From Desulfobacteraceae bacterium (GTDB lineage Bacteria > Desulfobacterota > Desulfobacteria > Desulfobacterales > SKZT01): DNA of 64,000 nucleotides. The stretch spans positions 75,520-139,519 of the forward strand of contig JAABTQ010000003.1 of the NCBI GenBank assembly GCA_011389745.1. Direction: 5' to 3'. The position numbers and the translations under genes were made by a program. The notes beneath the pieces were generated by a model. The model was not told the origin of the DNA and searched no databases. It saw only the letters and a list, made by a program, of their open reading frames with translations. This document shows, in pieces, positions 31,288 to 40,848 of the stretch (within the stretch, counting starts at the first letter, position 1; the number at the start of each line of letters is the position of its first letter).

Positions 31288-31854
31288 CTAACCTATGAGT
31301 TCCCGGTACCGGAAACAATCTGTCAGGTGATCATTGACCATTCCTACAGCCTGCATAAATGCATAACAAATGACCGGTCCAACAAATTTAAATCCTCTTT
31401 TTTTCAAGTCCCGGCTCATGGATAGGGATTCGGGAGTCCTGGAAGGAACATCTTCCGGTTTTACCCAGGAATTGATGATGGGTTTGTTTGCGGTAAACCG
31501 CCAGATAAAATTATTAAAGGTTCCGAATTCATTGCGGACTTTAATAAATGCCCTGGCGTTTTCTATTGCGGAAAAAATTTTCAGGCGATTTCTGACAATC
31601 CCGTAATTGTTCAAAAGCCCTTCAATTTTTTTCGGTTCATAACGGGCCACCAGATCCGGATCAAAATTGTCGAAAGCCGCTTGATAATTATTTCGCTTTT
31701 TGAGTATGGTTATCCACCTCAGGCCCGCCTGGGCACCTTCAAGGACAAGCATTTCAAAAAGCCTTTGATCGTCATGAACCGGCAAACCCCACTGGGTATC
31801 ATGGTATTGGATATATAACGGATCGCTTTGCGCCCAGGGGCATCGATTTTTCAT
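31288..31854 (-). CDS. tag: DNA-3-methyladenine glycosylase I
   Basis: MKNRCPWAQSDPLYIQYHDTQWGLPVHDDQRLFEMLVLEGAQAGLRWITILKKR...YAFMQAVGMVNDHLTDCFR. Confidence 0.95.
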   Translation of the reverse strand: MKNRCPWAQSDPLYIQYHDTQWGLPVHDDQRLFEMLVLEGAQAGLRWITILKKRNNYQAAFDNFDPDLVARYEPKKIEGLLNNYGIVRNRLKIFSAIENARAFIKVRNEFGTFNNFIWRFTANKPIINSWVKPEDVPSRTPESLSMSRDLKKRGFKFVGPVICYAFMQAVGMVNDHLTDCFRYRELIG

Positions 31855-31918
31855 GTTATGATTCTTGATTGGGATCTTTTTTTTCTTTCTTGCCCGGCAA
31901 CTGACAGGCATCGCTCAT

Positions 31919-32008
31919 TCAGGTGGAAACGCCCAATTTTGGAAGAATATATTTCATTAAAATAATCCAGCCGGCCACAAAACCAACAAATATCAATATT
32001 TCTTTCAT
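31919..32008 (-). CDS. 29-aa putative single-pass membrane peptide (MKEILIFVGFVAGWIILMKYILPKLGVST)
   Basis: Manual translation; SD AAGGAG 7 nt upstream of ATG; single hydrophobic helix followed by KYILPKLGV. Below the length cutoff of the supplied ORF track. Confidence 0.65.
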   Translation of the reverse strand: MKEILIFVGFVAGWIILMKYILPKLGVST

Positions 32009-32144
32009 TTTACTCTCCTTTTGATTTTACTGATAACATAAGGCATTTCCAGTCCAACATCAAGATCGATAAGATGTAATTTCCTCGGCCCTTTGACTTA
32101 TTTCCGTCCTTACCGCTCATGGCTCATGGCTCATGGCTCGTTAA

Positions 32145-33080
32145 TCATTGGCCGGTTGCTTTTAAATTGAAAAAAATATCGTTTTCAAGATAATTTTGTT
32201 CGATTTTTTGTTGATGCTCTTTGACATCATTTCCGATAAGACCGGCAAGTTCAAAACTGATAAAGTTTATCAAACACGAGATGGCAATGGGACTTCCGGT
32301 GAAAGGTATGTACCGGGAAGGCGCAATAAGCGATTCATGGGCAAACTGAATGAGGGGGCATTTGGCACTATCGGTGATTAAAACAAGTTTAATTCCCAGA
32401 CGCATGGCATATCTTGCCGTTTTGATCAATTCATTAGGATACCGTGATGTTGCGATGATAACCACCATACTTTCAGAATGAGCCATTCCCAGCCAATCCA
32501 GGGTTGTGGTATCACTTCCCTTGAGAATTCTGACATTTCTACGAATTCGGGTCAAAGACCATCCCATATAATAGGCAAACATGTAAGACATGCGAGATCC
32601 GATTACATACACATCAGGACTGTTTTTCAGCATGTGGATCACCCGTTCGAGAATCTCCATGTCCAATGTTTTAAAAAGCTGTTTGAGATTATCCATTTCC
32701 TGAAATATCACGTGCCTGAATCGCTCCGATCCGGGCATTTCAGAGTTTGTCATGTCGAGACGTTCCAGAAGTGTCAATTCGGTATCCACATGGTCTCTCA
32801 ATACCTGCTGAAATTGACTGTAAGTGCCATAGCCCAGGCGACTGACAAACCGCACAACGGTCGCTTCACTCACGTTGCAGCTTTCTGCCAGTTCCCTGGT
32901 GGTCATAAACACCACTTTTCGCGGAACTTTGACGATATGATCCGCCAGAATCCGGCCCTTGGGGGTTAATTGATTCCGGAGATCCGATATTTTTTCCAAA
33001 ATGGCATTTGATTGTTCCATCACAATGATTCCTTTTGGCTTTTTTCGCTCCATCCAAAAAAATGATATGATATGTTTCAT
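32145..33080 (-). CDS. RpiR/MurR-family transcriptional regulator (HTH + SIS); start may be MEQSNAI at 33020
   Basis: FMTTRELAESCNVSEATVVRFVSRLGYGTYSQFQ plus SIS-like region VYVIGSRMSYMFAYYMGWSL. Confidence 0.9.
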   Translation of the reverse strand: MKHIISFFWMERKKPKGIIVMEQSNAILEKISDLRNQLTPKGRILADHIVKVPRKVVFMTTRELAESCNVSEATVVRFVSRLGYGTYSQFQQVLRDHVDTELTLLERLDMTNSEMPGSERFRHVIFQEMDNLKQLFKTLDMEILERVIHMLKNSPDVYVIGSRMSYMFAYYMGWSLTRIRRNVRILKGSDTTTLDWLGMAHSESMVVIIATSRYPNELIKTARYAMRLGIKLVLITDSAKCPLIQFAHESLIAPSRYIPFTGSPIAISCLINFISFELAGLIGNDVKEHQQKIEQNYLENDIFFNLKATGQ

Positions 33081-33262
33081 TTAAAAACGCTGATCAGTTA
33101 TAAATCGACAGCCTTCTTTTTTGAAAAATACATTCCACTGACTGTAACAATACAAGCTCAGAATGTTATTACCAAAAATACAAAGACAGCACAACAGACA
33201 AATGCATGGAGGGTCATTTTATTGTAATAAATACTTTCATTAAACGTTGACATTTTTCCATA

Positions 33263-33287
33263 AATATGAAATGAATCATTTCATATT
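33263..33287. promoter_or_regulatory. 25-bp perfect palindrome, candidate operator upstream of the sox operon
   Basis: AATATGAAATGAATCATTTCATATT, 41 bp upstream of the soxB-like ORF and divergent from the RpiR gene. Confidence 0.65.
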
Positions 33288-33327
33288 GGTCGGATATCAT
33301 TTAATGCTGAGGAATTGAGGTGGTCAG

Positions 33328-34566
33328 GTGAGATTAAAAAGCAATTCAAACATCAACGGCCGGCTTTGGGGGTGGGATCCGCCGCTGAAAAGCAGTTATG
33401 ATGCGGTGATTATTGGAGGAGGACTTCATGGATTGGCCACTGCATATTTTTTGGCGCGACATCATGGAATGTCCAGAGTGGCGGTAATCGAAAAGCGATA
33501 TATCGGTTTCGGGGGCTCCGGAAGAAACACGGCCATTGTCCGCGCCAATCAAAGAACCCAGGAAAATCTTCCTTTATATAAAGAAGCTTTGGAGATGTGG
33601 CCTGTTTTAACGCGGGAACTTGATTTCAACCTGATGTTTTACAATTGCGGCAATCTTAACCTAGCCCACAGCGAAGCTGCTTTGAAAGCCATGAGACTTC
33701 AGGTGGCTTCAGCACAAATATACGGTATTCAAAGCCAACTGGTCGACCCCGAACAGTGCAAGACCTTGATTCCGGCACTGGATATTTCGGATCGTCCCAG
33801 ATACCCCATTTATGGGGGAATGTACCATCCACCCGGAGGTATTGTCCGCCATGACGCTGTGGTCTGGGGCCTGGCAAAGGGTGCGGCAAGGAAAGGAATT
33901 CATATTCACCAGGGAACGGAAGTAACGGGCATCGGGGTCAAAAACCAAAAAATAGTTTCCGTGGAAACGGATAAGGGTAAAATCAATACTTCCAGGGTTC
34001 TCAATGCAGCAGGAGGGTATTCCGCAGCACTGTCTTATCAGATGCTTGGAATCCGTCTGCCCATAAGTGTTTTAACGATCCAGGCCATGGTAACACAACC
34101 CTTAAAGCCTTTATTGAATCATGTGGTGTCCTCAGGAGCTTATCATTGTTATGCAAATCAGACATTAAAAGGTGAAATTGCCACGGGTGCCCATATGGAC
34201 CCCTGGCCCAATTACACCAACCAGAGCACGGCCCGTTATATCAAGCATCAGGCTGAGGCCGTCACGGAATTTTTGCCCTGTTTAAAAGGGGTAAAGTTTA
34301 TGCGCATATGGGGCGGATTGGCCGATATGACCCCGGATATGGCACCGATCATTTACGGCAACGATCCTATCAAAGGTTACTATATCGATTGTGGCTGGGG
34401 TTATTTCGGATTCAAGTCGTGCCTGGTCACCGGAAAATATATGGCAAAATTTATGGCTGACGGCACATGTCCCAACATACTTAAACCATTTACCTTACGG
34501 CGTTTTGAGCAGCACCGGCTCATGGGAGAGACGGCTGCGGTAGTCAACTACAGCCCGGATAATTGA
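33328..34566 (+). CDS. soxB: Sarcosine oxidase beta-subunit-like FAD oxidoreductase
   Basis: YDAVIIGGGLHGLATAYFLARHHGMSRVAVIEKRYIGFGGSGRNTAIVRAN; heterotetrameric SoxB pattern. Confidence 0.9.
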   Translation: MRLKSNSNINGRLWGWDPPLKSSYDAVIIGGGLHGLATAYFLARHHGMSRVAVIEKRYIGFGGSGRNTAIVRANQRTQENLPLYKEALEMWPVLTRELDFNLMFYNCGNLNLAHSEAALKAMRLQVASAQIYGIQSQLVDPEQCKTLIPALDISDRPRYPIYGGMYHPPGGIVRHDAVVWGLAKGAARKGIHIHQGTEVTGIGVKNQKIVSVETDKGKINTSRVLNAAGGYSAALSYQMLGIRLPISVLTIQAMVTQPLKPLLNHVVSSGAYHCYANQTLKGEIATGAHMDPWPNYTNQSTARYIKHQAEAVTEFLPCLKGVKFMRIWGGLADMTPDMAPIIYGNDPIKGYYIDCGWGYFGFKSCLVTGKYMAKFMADGTCPNILKPFTLRRFEQHRLMGETAAVVNYSPDN

Positions 34567-34578
34567 TAGGGAGTACTT

Positions 34579-34827
34579 ATGGCATTTACCATTACATGCC
34601 CTGTATGCGGTATACGAAGAGGCTATGAATTTCGGTTCGGAGGTGAAGATAAAGGACCAATGCCCCCGGAAGAAAGTCTGGCATCGGAAACATGGTGTGA
34701 ATATGTTCACATGAACAACTGTATCGCCGGTATTCAAAAGGAATGGTGGTTTCACCGGGACGGATGCGGTTCCTGGTTTACCATTTACCGGGACACGACA
34801 ACCAATCAGCAAGTCGAGAATAGATAG
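34579..34827 (+). CDS. soxD: Sarcosine oxidase delta-subunit-like protein
   Basis: ITCPVCGIRRGYEFRFGGEDKGP...EWWFHRDGCGSWFTIYRDTTTNQ. Confidence 0.9.
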   Translation: MAFTITCPVCGIRRGYEFRFGGEDKGPMPPEESLASETWCEYVHMNNCIAGIQKEWWFHRDGCGSWFTIYRDTTTNQQVENR

Positions 34828-37749
34828 ATGAAACGACTCAACCAGTTACCTACATTTCGAATTCAATACGGAAAGGAACTTTCAGTAAATTTCGGGCAAA
34901 AACGCTGCCGGGGCCTTGAAGGCGACACTATTGCAAGCGCTCTTTATGCCAATGATGTTCGAATTTTCGGAAGAAGTCTGAAATATCATCGTCCACGCGG
35001 TCTTTACAGTCTCGATGGCGAATGCAGCAACACCATGATGGCAGTCGACGGCATTCCCAACGTTCGTGCTGAAAACACTCCCGCTGTTGACGGAATGAAT
35101 ATCAAAGCCCAGAATGTTTTTGGCAAAACCCCGGATTTTGACATGATGCGTTTCATGGATGAACTCAGTTGGGCAATGCCTGCGGGTTTTTACTATCAGA
35201 CACTTCATAAACCGTCGCGCATCTGGCCTTTGGCTATCAAACATATCAGAAAGGCGGCAGGCCTTGGAATTTTATCCCCTGATTTTCATATGCGGGGTAA
35301 GTTTGATGAATCTTATATTTCCACCGATGTCTGCGTTATCGGAGGAGGTCCGGCAGGGATGTGCGCGGCCCTTTCCGCTGCAGATCAGGGGCTTCGGGTG
35401 GTGCTTCTGGAAAATCGACCATGGTTGGGAGGATATTTCGAATACCGACCGAGAGAATATCAAAAAGGCGTACCCCTTTATCAAAGGGCCCGGGAACTTG
35501 CCGAATCCGTCGGACACACCCCCAATATCCGTACATTCAAAAACACGGCGATGATAGGTTCTTACCATAATAATCTGATCACTGCATTTCAGCGGGGAAA
35601 CAAATCGGATATTTTTACTGAAAGATACCTGGAAATTCGGGCCGGGAGTGTTGTAGTGGCCACAGGTTGTATCGAACGTCCGTTACTGTTTGAAAACAAT
35701 GAACGCCCGGGGGTCATGCAAATCGGATGTGCTCACCGTCTTGCACGGAACTGGGGCCTGCTTCCCGGCAAAAGAGCCGCGTTCAGTGTCGGCCACGATC
35801 TGGGTCTGGAGGCGGCCATTGATTTAGCCGATTTGGGACTGGACATTGCCTGTGTGGCCGACATCCGCCAGGACAGCTACGATTCAAATCTTGCAGCTGA
35901 ACTTGAAAAAAGAAATATTCCCTTTCTGCCGGGATGGGTAGCCATTAGAGCCCATGGTTCCAAAACTGTAAATGCGGTGACACTGAGTTCAATCAATGCA
36001 ACCCGCCGGCGTAAACTGTCGTGTGATACGGTTGTGGCATCGGCAGGAATGACTCCGGTGACAGGTCCAGTGATATTGCCGGGAGGTAAGTTGACATACG
36101 ATAACCACACCGGTTTTTTTCTTCCGGCGACCATACCTCCTCAGATGCATGTTGCAGGAAGGCTCCTGGGACTGGATGATCCTTTTGCAATCGAAACATC
36201 GGGCCTGTTGGCAGGACTCAAAGCCGCGGCAGATTGCGGCAAACCGGTGGAAAATAATTTGAAGGAAATGGCCAAAAACCAGGCAACACTTCCGGGTCCC
36301 ACCCGCGGAACCAAGCTGGTTACAGGCCCAGTAAAAGGTAAAGAAACTTTTATCTGTTTTGATGAAGACTGTACGCTTAAAAATATCAACCAGGCCATGC
36401 ACAGGGGCTTTGATGTTCCGGAGTTGATCAAACGGTTTACTTCCGCAGGCACAGGTCCGGGACAGGGTGGAATTCCAGGACATAATTTGCCCATGTATGT
36501 AGCCGAAACCGGTGAATCCCCCGACCGCAACCCTAAACCCACCACGGTACGCCCGCCTTTGGTACCCGTATATCTGGCCACATATGCCGGGTCCAACCAT
36601 GACATGAGCAAGCGTACGCCAATGCATGACTCTCAGGTAAAAGCCGGCGGCAAAATGGAACGAATCGGGGTTTGGAACCGGGCCCGGCGATTTTCATCCG
36701 ATACAAGCGCCCGCAAAGAAATCGAAAATGTTCGCAACAATGTGGGTTTGCTGGATGGATCCACTCTTGGAAAATTTCGTATCTTCGGGTCTGATGCCCT
36801 GAAGGCCCTTCAGAGAGTTTATGTGAGTGATATGTCAAAGGTTGCCGAAGGCAAGGTAAAATACTCGGCCATGTGCAATGAGGACGGATGTCTTATGGAT
36901 GACGGCATCGTAGTTAAAATCGATGAAAACGATTATTACATGACCGCTTCCACCGGCCGTGCAGGCCAGACCATAGAGTGGATCAGATATCATACCCGCT
37001 ATGACGGATGGAATTTTCACATGGTCAACCTGACAGATGCTTATGGTGTTATTAATATGGCCGGTCCCAATGCCCGAAAAGTGCTGGAAAAAGTCACCGA
37101 TGCCGATGTTTCCAATGAGGCATTTCCTTTTGCCGGGTACCGGGAATTTTTGATTCAAAATATGCCTGTACGTGCCATGCGTCTGGGATTTGTAGGAGAA
37201 CTTTCCTATGAGCTGCATGTTCTTTCCTCTTATATGCAATCTATTTGGGATTTACTGGAAATAACCGGAAAAGAATTCGGCATCCAAAAATTCGGGCTGG
37301 AAGCCCAAAACATCCTTCGAATGGAAAAAGGCCATGTCATTATCGGTTCCGAATCCGAGCAGCGAACCACAATTCATGATCTTGGGCTTGGTTTTTTATG
37401 GTATCGAAATAAGCCTGAAGCCAAAACCGTTGGTGCTTTTGCATTGAAAGATACCGAACACCAAAAAGGGCGATTAAAACTGGTAGGGTTTAAAATGAAG
37501 GAGTCCGGCACAAGAGTGCCTAAGGATGGATCTCCCCTTGTAGACAGCCGGATTCGCGGCTATGTATGCACTGCCCGGTACAGTTGGGCATTAAAAGAAC
37601 CCATAGGTATGGCTCTTGTGGATGATGACCTTTGCGGTGAGGGAACGACCCTGAATATATACGAGGATGGCTGCAAAGGCAAACTCCTGTCGGCAAAGGT
37701 TGTCTCCATGCCTTTTTATGACCCCGATGGGAAACAAATGCGGTGTTAA
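34828..37749 (+). CDS. soxA: Sarcosine oxidase alpha-subunit-like protein (Fer2_4 + FAD/NAD + GcvT domains)
   Basis: GDTIASALYANDVRIFGRSLKYHRPRGLYSLDGEC; VIGGGPAGMCAALSAADQG; C-terminal aminomethyltransferase region ending GYVCTARYSWALKEPIGMALV. Confidence 0.94.
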   Translation: MKRLNQLPTFRIQYGKELSVNFGQKRCRGLEGDTIASALYANDVRIFGRSLKYHRPRGLYSLDGECSNTMMAVDGIPNVRAENTPAVDGMNIKAQNVFGKTPDFDMMRFMDELSWAMPAGFYYQTLHKPSRIWPLAIKHIRKAAGLGILSPDFHMRGKFDESYISTDVCVIGGGPAGMCAALSAADQGLRVVLLENRPWLGGYFEYRPREYQKGVPLYQRARELAESVGHTPNIRTFKNTAMIGSYHNNLITAFQRGNKSDIFTERYLEIRAGSVVVATGCIERPLLFENNERPGVMQIGCAHRLARNWGLLPGKRAAFSVGHDLGLEAAIDLADLGLDIACVADIRQDSYDSNLAAELEKRNIPFLPGWVAIRAHGSKTVNAVTLSSINATRRRKLSCDTVVASAGMTPVTGPVILPGGKLTYDNHTGFFLPATIPPQMHVAGRLLGLDDPFAIETSGLLAGLKAAADCGKPVENNLKEMAKNQATLPGPTRGTKLVTGPVKGKETFICFDEDCTLKNINQAMHRGFDVPELIKRFTSAGTGPGQGGIPGHNLPMYVAETGESPDRNPKPTTVRPPLVPVYLATYAGSNHDMSKRTPMHDSQVKAGGKMERIGVWNRARRFSSDTSARKEIENVRNNVGLLDGSTLGKFRIFGSDALKALQRVYVSDMSKVAEGKVKYSAMCNEDGCLMDDGIVVKIDENDYYMTASTGRAGQTIEWIRYHTRYDGWNFHMVNLTDAYGVINMAGPNARKVLEKVTDADVSNEAFPFAGYREFLIQNMPVRAMRLGFVGELSYELHVLSSYMQSIWDLLEITGKEFGIQKFGLEAQNILRMEKGHVIIGSESEQRTTIHDLGLGFLWYRNKPEAKTVGAFALKDTEHQKGRLKLVGFKMKESGTRVPKDGSPLVDSRIRGYVCTARYSWALKEPIGMALVDDDLCGEGTTLNIYEDGCKGKLLSAKVVSMPFYDPDGKQMRC

Positions 37750-37775
37750 AGCAACATAACGGAAGGTGTTAAAGC

Positions 37776-38414
37776 ATGACAATTAATCTGGAGCGCCGGT
37801 CCCCGGTAAAACTAAAAGGACGACCGGTAAAAACCGGTATCAGAGAAGGTCGGCAAATTGTATCCGGCTATGCCGGGGCTGGTAAAGGGCTGCATATTGT
37901 GGATCTGAGTCATTTTTCCCGATGGGACATTCAGGATAAAAGACTCAGCCGGATACAACCCTACGGCGATATGATCCCTGAAAAACCAGGACAAATTTTT
38001 ATGGATAAACATTTGCTGATGGGACGGTTGAACGCTACCCAGGCTGTTGCATGGCATTTTTCAGAGCTAAAGCCTGATATGCCTCAAACACAAGCATTCA
38101 CGGATATCACCGATGCAGCTGTAGCCCTGGCATTGACAGGTCCCGCAGTTTATGACATGGCTGAAAAAGTTTGTGCCCTCGACCTTGCCGACCCTTTAAA
38201 AACCCCTCCATTTCTGGTTCAGGGCCCATTTTCACATGTACCTTGTCATCTCTGGGTACTGGACCGAACGGATTCCGGCGGATGCTTGGCTTTGACCTGT
38301 TCAAGAGGGTATGCTCACGATATGGTCAATTCGATTTTAGAGGCTGGGGCGGAATATAACGTTACCCCTGAGGGGGAAGACATATTCAGAGCATGGCTGG
38401 GGTGGGGTGGTTAG
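37776..38414 (+). CDS. soxG: Sarcosine oxidase gamma-subunit-like protein
   Basis: Position after soxA and GcvT-like sequence; SoxBDAG order. Confidence 0.82.
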   Translation: MTINLERRSPVKLKGRPVKTGIREGRQIVSGYAGAGKGLHIVDLSHFSRWDIQDKRLSRIQPYGDMIPEKPGQIFMDKHLLMGRLNATQAVAWHFSELKPDMPQTQAFTDITDAAVALALTGPAVYDMAEKVCALDLADPLKTPPFLVQGPFSHVPCHLWVLDRTDSGGCLALTCSRGYAHDMVNSILEAGAEYNVTPEGEDIFRAWLGWGG

Positions 38415-38502
38415 ATACCGCGTCTTTGAAAACGAAAGAGTCTCCATCAAAATATCCCGCATTTTTTAAAAAACATTCAGGATGATTCTCTAAGGCACAT
38501 CT

Positions 38503-38688
38503 CTACTCAAACAAAATCTTATGATCGACCAGGTTCATCATTTTGATACGACCTCTCACAAGTTTCTGGTCACCAAAGATACCTATGAGCCGATAGCCGT
38601 CTTCGCCCTCCGGTTCAATGATATCCACTGATTCCAAAATCAGATGTTCCTGACCATCTTTAACCATATAAGCATTTGCTTCACACAT
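38503..38688 (-). CDS. CooT-family small (nickel-binding-type) protein
   Basis: MCEANAYMVKDGQEHLILESVDIIEPEGEDGYRLIGIFGDQKLVRGRIKMMNLVDHKILFE; start moved to 38688. Confidence 0.85.
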   Translation of the reverse strand: MCEANAYMVKDGQEHLILESVDIIEPEGEDGYRLIGIFGDQKLVRGRIKMMNLVDHKILFE

Positions 38689-39106
38689 GTTTAAGCACCT
38701 CCTTGATTTTTTCTTCAACCACCACCTGAACCATATGCGGAAGAGGCTCTTTTGCGACTCCCACGATTTCAACCCTTTCCTGTGTCAGGGGTAAAAGAAT
38801 TTTAATAGCACTACTTGACATAACGGCCTCAGCCATACGGGGTGTTACTTCCCCGAGCATGGCGTTTGCCCAGGTAATTGAGATCGGACCAATAATACAA
38901 TCGGCAGTGGCCACAGTGCGGCATATGGCGTTTTCTCCGGATGCTCCCCGATTTGCCCCGGACTTGAGCATTTGGGCTGTTGCAATAGCATTTGTTCCCA
39001 GGCCGATCAATTCAACGGTTTCTCCGTAGGCTTCTTTCATGTATTTAATCAGGGTAGCGCCGATACCACCGCCCTGACCATCGATCACACAAATTCTCTT
39101 AGACAA
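38681..39106 (-). CDS. DUF3842-family protein
   Basis: ICVIDGQGGGIGATLIKYMKEAYGETVELIGLGTNAIATAQMLKSGANRGASGENAICR. Confidence 0.85.
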   Translation of the reverse strand: MSKRICVIDGQGGGIGATLIKYMKEAYGETVELIGLGTNAIATAQMLKSGANRGASGENAICRTVATADCIIGPISITWANAMLGEVTPRMAEAVMSSSAIKILLPLTQERVEIVGVAKEPLPHMVQVVVEEKIKEVLKHV

Positions 39107-39130
39107 GTTGTTTTCCTCAAAAAATAATTA

Positions 39131-39180
39131 AAAAAAGCCACGAAATCCGGCCGGCATTATCAGCTTCGACCTTCGTGGCC
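39131..39180 (-). terminator. Probable terminator downstream of the CoA-disulfide reductase-like gene
   Basis: On minus strand GCCACGAAGGTCGA...TTTCGTGGC followed by TTTTTTT. Confidence 0.65.
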
Positions 39181-39296
39181 TTTGTAAACAAATGGATCTG
39201 ATTTTACGTTATTAAAAATTTAAAACCTTCATGGTGCGATTTTTTAAAAAGTATAACATAACCTCAAAAACTGTCAATAAAAACATATTTCCTAAA

Positions 39297-40640
39297 TTAT
39301 ATTTCTTTAATCAATTGGTTAGCTGCTGTTAGCAAGGGATCCCATACAGGGCCAAATGGCGGAGCGTATGAAAGATCCGTGGTGCTGAAGGCTTCCACGG
39401 TCATATGATTATGAAGAGCCACGGCGGCGGCGTTTATTCGATGAGCGGCCCCTTCTTCGCCCACCATAAAAGCACCCAAAAGACGGCCTGATTTTTTATC
39501 CCCTACCATCTGGACCTGAATTGTTTTTGACCCAGGATGGGCATGGGCGCGAGAGCGGGATTTGATGGTTACGAAAGCCGGATCAAACCCGGCCTCGGCA
39601 GCTTCTTTCGGGCTTAATCCGGTACGAGCCACTTCCAGGTTGAACACTTTAAATACTGCCGTACCTGCAACACCTTCCAGTCGGACCTGTTTTCCACATA
39701 TATTGTCCGCCGCAGCCCATCCGGATCGATTTGCCCGAAGTGCAAGCGGAATCCATGTCTTTTTTCCGGTAACCACATGATAGGCATCGGCGCAATCTCC
39801 AGCTGCGTAGACATTCTCATCTGAGGTTTTCAGCATTTTATCTACTGAAATGGATTGACTGAGGCCCAGTTCAAGCCCGGCATCTGCTGCGATTTTGCTG
39901 TTTGGGGAGATCCCAACGCCTGCCAGCACCATATCCGCGGTCAAAGCCAGATCGTCGCATACAATTTTCAACCGACCTTTCGACTGCTCGGCATGAAGAA
40001 TTTTATGACCGGGATAAAGTTTTACACTGTTTGACTCCACCTCATTTTTCACCATATCGGCCATTTCAGGATGCAACCAGGGAATAAAGGTTGCTCTCGG
40101 CTTGACCATGGCAACTTCAATATTTAAAGCTCGCAGGGCTTCGCACATTTCCAAAGCAATATATCCCATGCCGAGGATAACCACCTTTTTAACGTCATTA
40201 TCCTTAATATATTGTTTGATTTTTCTTCCATCTTCCAGACTTTTTAATGCCATGATTCCCGGTAAATCAAAGCCGGGCAGGTCAGGTAAAATCGGATGAG
40301 CTCCCGTAGCAATGAGCAGTTTGTCATAAGCGATTTCAAAAGAGGATCCGTCCCTGGAGATAACATGGACATTTTGTTTTTGTCGATCGATCTTTTCTCC
40401 CAAATGCCCGGTGAGCACCTTTATACCTTGTTTCTTCCGAAAAACATCGGCTGGTCTAACCACCAGATCGTCAATGGGTCTTTCGGGATCTGCAATATTA
40501 TACGGCATCCCACAGGCGCTGTAGGATACGTCCATGGTTTTTTCAAGCACGGTGATTTCCAAATCCGGCCAATTTCGCTTTGCCCTGCTGGCAGCACTCA
40601 TACCCGCCGCATCCCCGCCTATGACTACAAATTTCATCAT
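39297..40640 (-). CDS. FAD-dependent NAD(P)-disulfide oxidoreductase (CoA-disulfide reductase / NADH oxidase family)
   Basis: FVVIGGDAAGMSAASRAKR; redox Cys motif SYSACGMPYNI; second nucleotide-binding motif VVILGMGYIALEM. Confidence 0.92.
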   Translation of the reverse strand: MMKFVVIGGDAAGMSAASRAKRNWPDLEITVLEKTMDVSYSACGMPYNIADPERPIDDLVVRPADVFRKKQGIKVLTGHLGEKIDRQKQNVHVISRDGSSFEIAYDKLLIATGAHPILPDLPGFDLPGIMALKSLEDGRKIKQYIKDNDVKKVVILGMGYIALEMCEALRALNIEVAMVKPRATFIPWLHPEMADMVKNEVESNSVKLYPGHKILHAEQSKGRLKIVCDDLALTADMVLAGVGISPNSKIAADAGLELGLSQSISVDKMLKTSDENVYAAGDCADAYHVVTGKKTWIPLALRANRSGWAAADNICGKQVRLEGVAGTAVFKVFNLEVARTGLSPKEAAEAGFDPAFVTIKSRSRAHAHPGSKTIQVQMVGDKKSGRLLGAFMVGEEGAAHRINAAAVALHNHMTVEAFSTTDLSYAPPFGPVWDPLLTAANQLIKEI

Positions 40641-40848
40641 GGCCTCCTGTAATTGAGTTAACTCAAACTTCAGACAATTTATGGGTATTTACCCAAAAAA
40701 AGTTCAATATCACATTCCGAAAAGGTTTTGAAGTATTTATCGCAATTCTGATGTTCATTGAAGCGTTGACTTATGATGCCGATGTTCTGTATTATTAAGA
40801 TTAAATGTGCCAAATACCACGACAATATAAAATCACTATTGCTAAGAA

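Noticed and set aside
32112-32140. Short tandem (GCTCATG)n, about three copies
   Set aside because: Too short and isolated to call a functional repeat; probably slippage in an intergenic spacer downstream of the RpiR gene.
35989-36627. 212-aa minus-strand ORF antisense to soxA
   Set aside because: Fully inside the strongly supported soxA coding frame; shadow ORF.
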